The position numbers were made by a program, and so were the translations under genes. From assembly GCA_964637705.1 (NCBI GenBank), contig CAZWVM010000121.1, positions 1 through 10,881 on the forward strand: a stretch of 10,881 bases of DNA, read 5' to 3'. Shown one piece after another: positions 6,802-10,881 of this stretch. Below the pieces are notes generated by a model. That model ran no database searches. It was given only the letters and a program-made list of their open reading frames with translations, and was not told where the DNA came from. The stretch comes from CAZWVM01 sp964637705 (GTDB taxonomy: Bacteria; UBA8481). The stretch's first letter is position 1, and the number at the start of each line of letters is the position of its first letter.

Positions 6802-8507
6802 GGTCTAACTCGAGGGGACTCGTCGCCGCCGCGGCCCTCCCGGTCGCTCTCCTCCTCCTTCTCTCCTCCTCCCCCTCGCGGGCCGGCAACATGCGCGTCG
6901 AGGGCAACTTCGACCTCTCCGGCGAGATCCGGCGCGACGCCGACAAGGAGTACAACGACCGCCCGCTCGGTTACGACCGCGCCTTCACGCGCAACATGGC
7001 CCGGCCGGCGTACAACATGGAGCTGTGGGATCCCCGCGTGGAGTTGCGCGCCTACGCCTGGCCGGTGGCGCCCATCGAGATCTACGCCAAGGTTCTCCAC
7101 AACTTCCGCGACCTCACCGACTTCTGGGTGAGCGAGGCCCACACCAAGCTCCGCTGGACCCGCGACGGCGGCGACCAGGAGAGCGGGCTGGAATCCTATT
7201 TCTTCTACCGCCAGGGACGGCTCTCCCTCGGCGATCCCATCATGTACATCACCTACGACCAGTTCGGCTCGGGCGTCGCGACGAGCTGGTGGCTCGGGCG
7301 CGGGCGATTCACCCTGCCGAAGGGGCGCTGGTCGGGCGAAGTCAACCTGCAGAACTTCACGGGCGAAGGCAACAACGCCTTCGGCGAGGACAACGACGGG
7401 TATTCCCTGAAGCTCCGCCACGAGTATCGCTTCAACATGGACTGGAACATCGCCAACGAGTTCTACGCCGCCGAGAAGGTCTTCTCCGACCAGTCGCCGG
7501 GCGTGCGCCGGAGCCACAACCGGATCCTTGGCACGGCCTTCCAGATGACGTGGAAGTCCACCAACCTGTCCCTGCAATACAACCTCGCCAACTCCCAGTA
7601 CATCGACTGGCGCACCTCCGACAACGACGCCTTCGGCGCCGATCTCCGCAACCTCGTCCTCTTCGACCGCCCCTGGGCGGGCCGCTGGGGCGTCAACGCC
7701 ACCTTCCTCAAATTCGGGCGCAACTACGTGAACTACCTCGGCCGCGGCGCCGAATGGATGACCTTCGGCGAGCAGATCCAGAACGGCTCCTACTCGAACG
7801 TCGGCGACAACGTGGCGCGCGACGTCTACACCGAGCTCTTCTGGGACGTGCCGCGCTACGAGATCAACACGGCCTTCCGGCACCAGGACAAGTACGCGAT
7901 GCGCACCTTCCGCCACAACATCCTCTCGCGGCGCAACGAGATCGACGTCAACGCCAAGCTCGTCAACAACATCTCCCTGCGCCTCATGTATAACCGAACC
8001 CTCTACGCGCTCGAGCGCGATCTGCTCGACTTCGACCAGAACCGCTTCATCCGGGACCGCCGTCTCGTACACTCGCAGGCCTACGGCTCGCTCAAGTACA
8101 ACCGCCCCTGGGGATCCCTCATGGTCGACGGCCACGTCTTCCGCCGCCGCTCCGTCACCTTCCAGATGGCGGGGGTCGAGGCCAGCTACACGATCAACAA
8201 GAAGCTCAAGCTGCTCGGCCGCAACGTCTGGCTCTTCATCGAGCGGCCGGACATGAACTGGACCATCACGAACATCCCGTCGGACCTGAACGCCAGCCGT
8301 CCCTCGACAAGCGTCGTCGATCCCTTCTTCTCGCGCAATTCGATGTTCCTTCAACTCCAGTATCGCCCGAGCGACAACTCCCAGATCTGGCTCGAATACG
8401 GCCAGGGCTGGCACACCGACGACAACCTTTCTCTCGACGGCAACGTGCTCGACGCGACACGGCGCACCGACCCGCGCCTGTACATGAAGATGGAGATGTG
8501 GTTCTGA
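6792..8507 (+). CDS. Putative outer-membrane beta-barrel porin
   Basis: Protein of 571 residues whose family I do not recognise by name. The start is TTG 6792: no ATG or GTG lies between it and the upstream in-frame stop, and the next ATG (6892) would remove the signal peptide. Residues 1-31 are a signal peptide (basic start, VAAAALPVALLLLLSSSPSRA, cleavage near Ala31). The mature part is rich in alternating hydrophobic/polar strands, aromatic residues and Asn/Asp/Gly turns, for example RVELRAYAWPVAPIEIYAKV and SMFLQLQYRPSDNSQIWLEY. It ends in YMKMEMWF, the C-terminal Phe signature read by the barrel assembly machinery. It follows the binding-protein gene after 33 bases, so it probably belongs to the same operon and serves as the outer-membrane pore for the same substrate. 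It does not look like classical LamB. The barrel call is good; pore specificity is inference. Confidence 0.8.
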   Translation: MKPGSNSRGLVAAAALPVALLLLLSSSPSRAGNMRVEGNFDLSGEIRRDADKEYNDRPLGYDRAFTRNMARPAYNMELWDPRVELRAYAWPVAPIEIYAKVLHNFRDLTDFWVSEAHTKLRWTRDGGDQESGLESYFFYRQGRLSLGDPIMYITYDQFGSGVATSWWLGRGRFTLPKGRWSGEVNLQNFTGEGNNAFGEDNDGYSLKLRHEYRFNMDWNIANEFYAAEKVFSDQSPGVRRSHNRILGTAFQMTWKSTNLSLQYNLANSQYIDWRTSDNDAFGADLRNLVLFDRPWAGRWGVNATFLKFGRNYVNYLGRGAEWMTFGEQIQNGSYSNVGDNVARDVYTELFWDVPRYEINTAFRHQDKYAMRTFRHNILSRRNEIDVNAKLVNNISLRLMYNRTLYALERDLLDFDQNRFIRDRRLVHSQAYGSLKYNRPWGSLMVDGHVFRRRSVTFQMAGVEASYTINKKLKLLGRNVWLFIERPDMNWTITNIPSDLNASRPSTSVVDPFFSRNSMFLQLQYRPSDNSQIWLEYGQGWHTDDNLSLDGNVLDATRRTDPRLYMKMEMWF

Positions 8508-8611
8508 TGGATCGGCGGAACCGCGGGAGGCACGGGAAGCGATTCCCGAATCACAGGGGCCGGAGCGCCGCTTCATGGAGCGGGACCGCGCCCGAACGAG
8601 GTGTCCTATGA
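8507..8611 (+). other. 34-codon ORF bridging the barrel and array genes, doubtful
   Basis: ATG 8507 overlaps the barrel stop (TGATG), and the TGA at 8609-8611 overlaps the next gene's ATG 8608 (ATGA). The predicted peptide is Arg-rich (MDRRNRGRHGKRF at its start) with no recognised motif. Codons AGG, CGA, TCA and CTA make it less GC-rich at third positions than its neighbours, which argues against a selected protein. It could act only as a translational relay across the gap. Confidence 0.2.
8533..8548 (+). other. Intercistronic hairpin with GCGA tetraloop
   Basis: CGGGAA-GCGA-TTCCCG forms a perfect 6-bp stem closed by a GNRA-type tetraloop, 25 bases after the barrel stop. No T run follows, so it does not look like an intrinsic terminator. 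It might stabilise the upstream mRNA or set relative expression of the two outer-membrane genes. Confidence 0.4.
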
Positions 8612-10881
8612 GTCCCAGGCGACAGGCGACAGGAGCCGCGACGAGCGGCCGTCTTTCCGCGTTCTGCGCGCCGGGCGACCGCGCGCGCCTCGCGGCGGGG
8701 GCCATGATCCTCGCCGCCCTCCTCGTCACCCTCGGGCTCCCCTCCTCCGGCGCGGAATCCTCCTCCGCGACCTTCACCTTCACCGCGCCCCAGGCCTCGC
8801 GTGTCGAGATCATGGGCTCCTGGAACGGCTGGGCCGCCCCGACCGCGCTCGCGAAGGGCGCCGGCGGAACCTGGAGCGCACGCCTGCCCCTCGCCCCGGG
8901 CTCCTACCAGTACAAGTTCGTGATCGACGGCGCCGAGTGGGTTCTCGATCCCGCCAACCCGCGCAAGATCGAGGACGGCCTGGGCGGATTCAACTCGGTC
9001 GTCGATGTCGCGGCGTCGGCCGCCCCGCAAGCGGCGAGCGCCGCGGCCGCACGGGCGGGCAGCACCGTCTTCACGGTGGAGGCGCCGGGCGCGCGCACGG
9101 TCGAGATCACCGGCTCGTGGGACAACTGGTCCGTGCCCGTCGCGGGCATCCGTTCCGCCGGCGGGAGGTGGGCGGTCTCCATTCCGCTCGTGCCGGGCTC
9201 CTACGATTACGTGGTGGTGACCGACGGCGAGTGGAACGAACTGCAGAAAGTCACGGTGGGCGGGGGGCGGGCGACGGCCCCGTCGGCGTCGGCCGCGGCG
9301 CCGCCCTCGGTGGCGCCCGCTCCGGCGACATCGGCACCTCCCGCCGCCGCGGTTCCCGCGCGCCGCGGAACGCTCTTCTCGGTCGAAGCGCCGGGCGCGC
9401 GCGCGGTGGACGTGATGGGATCCTGGAACAACTGGTCGGCTCCCACCCTGCTCGTGAAGGGCGCCGACGGGCTCTGGACCGCCACCATAGACCTGCCCAA
9501 CGGCACCTATGAGTACAAGTTCCGGCAGGACGGCGACTGGGACAAGTTGAACACCGACAACCGCAAGATCACGGTTCCTTCCGCGTCCGCCGCACCCCCC
9601 GCGACGTCCACCCCTTCCGCTCCGGCGGCCTCCGCCTCCGCAACGAGTGGTCGCACGGTTGCGGCCGGAGGCGACATCCCGGTCGTCTTCCGTTTCCGCT
9701 CGCCGTCCGCGCGCACGGTGCACGTCGCCGGCGAGTTCAATGCCTGGCTCAACAACGACAACGGCCGGGTCACGGGCAACGAGCCCTGGCTCATGCAGAA
9801 CGACGGCACCGGCCTCTGGACGATCACCGCGCTCATGAAGGCCGGCCGCTACAAGTTCAAGTACGTCGTCAACGGTACGGACTGGCAGAAGGATCCGTCG
9901 ATGCCGGAGTCGAACGACGACAACTCGCTCCTCGACGTCACGCCCGGCGGCGCCGCCGCGACGCCCGCGCCCGCGCCGTCCGCCTCGACGACGGCTCCTA
10001 CCTCCGAACGGGGCGCGGTCTTCACCGTGGAGGCCCCGGGCGCCGGCAAGGTCGACATCATGGGCTCGTGGAATTCCTGGTCGGCGCCCACCGACATGGT
10101 GAAAGGCGCCGACGGACGCTGGACCGCGACGATGCAACTGGCGCCCGGGGCCTACGAATACAAGTTCCGGCAGGACGGCGACTGGGACAAGTTGAACACC
10201 GACAACCGCAAGGCGACCGTCGGCGCGGACGGTCGCATCGTCGCCGGGGCCGGCGCCTCGTCGCCGCCCCCGGCCGGGGGCGCCGCCGCCGTGACCGACG
10301 CCGCGCCCGTTCCCGCCGGCACTGATTTCACGCAGACGGCCGCCGTCGTCCTTCCCGACGAGCGCGTCCTGTTCGGATTCGCCGACCCCTTCGCCAACAG
10401 CGTCTCCATCGGCGGCGACTTCAACGGCTGGGACCCCGGCAAGACCAAACTCATCCGCAACGCCGAGGGCGCCTGGGTCGGCGTCATGACGCTCAAGGAA
10501 GGGCGCTACGGCTGGAAGTTCGTCGTGGACGGCCAGTGGGAGAGCGGCGACAACCGCAAGCTCACGATCGTCCGGGGACGCGCGGGACGCCTCGAGGTCC
10601 TGCCCGACCAGCCCAGCTTCAACACGCCCTACAACTCGCGCATCTACTTCTCCGGCCGCTTCTACGGCCAGGCGGTCCTGAGGACGGTTCCGTCGGGCGA
10701 GAAGACCGACACCGGGCGCACCCGGTTCGCGCCGCTCGAGTACAACCTCATCCCCCGCATGCTCTTCACCGTCGGCGACAACATCACGGGCTACATGGAA
10801 GCGGACGTCAACCAGCACGAGGGGCGGTTCGAGACGAACTTCAGCGAGGGCGAGGTGACCCTGGACGAGGGTTGGGGCCGG
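8608..10881 (+). CDS. Six-module glycogen-binding (AMPK-beta/CBM48-like) protein fused to a probable outer-membrane barrel, 3' end outside window
   Basis: The frame stays open to the right edge (758 residues). Start ATG 8608 has GAGG 6 bases upstream; ATG 8704 is an alternative that would shorten the N-terminus. A long basic n-region is followed by a signal peptide core, MILAALLVTLGLPSSGA (33-49). Six modules follow at 53-135, 152-218, 254-323, 357-445, 468-538 and 585-664, each with a G(S/E/D)(W/F)(N/D)xW motif and a late Y-K-F/DGxW motif as in AMPK-beta glycogen-binding domains. Linkers are Ala/Pro/Ser/Thr-rich. From about 668, amphipathic strands such as RIYFSGRFYGQAVLR and RMLFTVGDNITGYMEADVNQ suggest the start of an outer-membrane barrel. 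It probably binds alpha-glucan-like material in the envelope. The modules are clear; ligand and barrel are less certain. Confidence 0.87.
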   Translation, partial: MSPRRQATGAATSGRLSAFCAPGDRARLAAGAMILAALLVTLGLPSSGAESSSATFTFTAPQASRVEIMGSWNGWAAPTALAKGAGGTWSARLPLAPGSYQYKFVIDGAEWVLDPANPRKIEDGLGGFNSVVDVAASAAPQAASAAAARAGSTVFTVEAPGARTVEITGSWDNWSVPVAGIRSAGGRWAVSIPLVPGSYDYVVVTDGEWNELQKVTVGGGRATAPSASAAAPPSVAPAPATSAPPAAAVPARRGTLFSVEAPGARAVDVMGSWNNWSAPTLLVKGADGLWTATIDLPNGTYEYKFRQDGDWDKLNTDNRKITVPSASAAPPATSTPSAPAASASATSGRTVAAGGDIPVVFRFRSPSARTVHVAGEFNAWLNNDNGRVTGNEPWLMQNDGTGLWTITALMKAGRYKFKYVVNGTDWQKDPSMPESNDDNSLLDVTPGGAAATPAPAPSASTTAPTSERGAVFTVEAPGAGKVDIMGSWNSWSAPTDMVKGADGRWTATMQLAPGAYEYKFRQDGDWDKLNTDNRKATVGADGRIVAGAGASSPPPAGGAAAVTDAAPVPAGTDFTQTAAVVLPDERVLFGFADPFANSVSIGGDFNGWDPGKTKLIRNAEGAWVGVMTLKEGRYGWKFVVDGQWESGDNRKLTIVRGRAGRLEVLPDQPSFNTPYNSRIYFSGRFYGQAVLRTVPSGEKTDTGRTRFAPLEYNLIPRMLFTVGDNITGYMEADVNQHEGRFETNFSEGEVTLDEGWGR
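9514..9567 (+). repeat. 54-bp perfect direct repeat, copy 1 (module 3)
   Basis: This stretch encodes YKFRQDGDWDKLNTDNRK and is identical base for base to 10159-10212. The copies are 645 bases apart, an exact multiple of three, so they stay in frame. Confidence 0.95.
10159..10212 (+). repeat. 54-bp perfect direct repeat, copy 2 (module 5)
   Basis: Identical to 9514-9567, including synonymous positions. Flanking bases diverge at once (GAA against GAG before; GCGACC against ATCACG after). This points to recent duplication or gene conversion between modules 3 and 5. Confidence 0.95.
10609..10881 (+). other. Start of a probable outer-membrane beta-barrel domain
   Basis: Residues about 668-758 of the array protein show alternating polar/hydrophobic strands with aromatic residues and short turns. 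The layout NSRIYFSGRFYGQAVLR, then RFAPLEYNLIPRMLFTVGDN, then ITGYMEADVNQ recalls the first two strand pairs of the barrel protein at 6792-8507 (NMRVEGNFDLSGEIRRD, then YNMELWDPRVELRAYAW, then IEIYAKVLHNF). The domain is cut by the window edge, so the call rests on about 90 residues. Confidence 0.5.

Larger units (their letters stand above)
8764..10599 (+). repeat. Tandem array of six AMPK-beta/CBM48-like modules
   Basis: Modules lie at 8764-9012, 9061-9261, 9367-9576, 9676-9942, 10009-10221 and 10360-10599. By analogy with AMPK-beta, the expected sugar-contact residues are: module 1 Trp75/Lys103/Trp111; module 2 Trp174/Val202/Trp209 (Lys lost); module 3 Trp276/Lys304/Trp311; module 4 Trp380/Lys418/Trp426; module 5 Trp491/Lys519/Trp526; module 6 Trp608/Lys637/Trp644. 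Modules 3 and 5 are the closest pair. Modules 4 and 6 (GEFNAW, GDFNGWDP) look more like the classical CBM48 type. Linkers between modules are about 16 to 46 residues long and low in complexity. Confidence 0.87.

Noticed and set aside
8528..8542. AGGCACG as a sigma-54 -24 element before the array gene
   Set aside because: The -24 half matches well but the position for TTGC reads GCGA, so the -12 element is missing.
5988..8813. 941-codon open frame on the - strand
   Set aside because: It lies opposite the binding-protein and barrel genes, has low-complexity Arg/Val/Glu/Asp/Ala composition and no recognisable domain. It is a shadow caused by GC-rich third codon positions.
8601..9512. 303-codon + strand frame from GTG 8601
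   Set aside because: Arg/Pro-rich out-of-frame reading of the array gene. The neighbouring frame from ATG 8608 carries the signal peptide and modules.
8551..10818. 755-codon open frame on the - strand
   Set aside because: Antisense to the six-module gene. Its apparent repeats (VGVQLVPVAVLPELV and similar) are the reverse reading of the module repeats on the + strand.

Overview
The window comes from a GC-rich, Gram-negative (diderm) bacterium. It encodes two proteins with outer-membrane beta-barrel character, and most codons end in G or C. The lineage cannot be named from sequence alone. No rRNA, tRNA, CRISPR or mobile element was found. All genes are on the + strand. The long open frames on the - strand look like GC-bias shadows of the + strand genes.

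Left part (1-2930): a two-component pair. A soluble-looking GAF-GAF histidine kinase, cut by the left edge, overlaps by ATGA an NtrC-type sigma-54-dependent response regulator (receiver, AAA+ with GAFTGA, Fis-type helix-turn-helix).

Spacer 2931-3143 (213 bases): GC-rich at first, then an AT-rich palindromic patch (3015-3044) and a TTGACA box (3070-3075). It probably holds the promoter and operator of the next genes. No convincing terminator or -24/-12 promoter was seen.

Middle part (3144-6758): a CUT1-type carbohydrate ABC importer in the order MalF-like permease, MalG-like permease, lipoprotein solute-binding protein. No ATPase is encoded here. The MalG-like permease carries about 95 extra residues in its first extracytoplasmic loop. 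They read like a beta-sandwich module of the AMPK-beta/CBM48 (glycogen-binding, E-set) type.

Right part (6792-10881): two outer-membrane genes. The first is a 571-residue beta-barrel protein with signal peptide and C-terminal Phe, starting at TTG. The second runs off the right edge. It has a signal peptide, six AMPK-beta/CBM48-like modules joined by Ala/Pro/Ser/Thr-rich linkers, and then the start of what looks like another beta-barrel.

Working model (inference): the locus senses an unknown cue, moves an oligosaccharide (perhaps an alpha-glucan) across the outer membrane through the barrels, holds it on the six-module array, and passes it to the lipoprotein binding protein and permeases. The same domain type occurs in both the outer-membrane protein and the inner-membrane permease. 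That is the most unusual feature of the window and could mark an undescribed glycan-uptake system.
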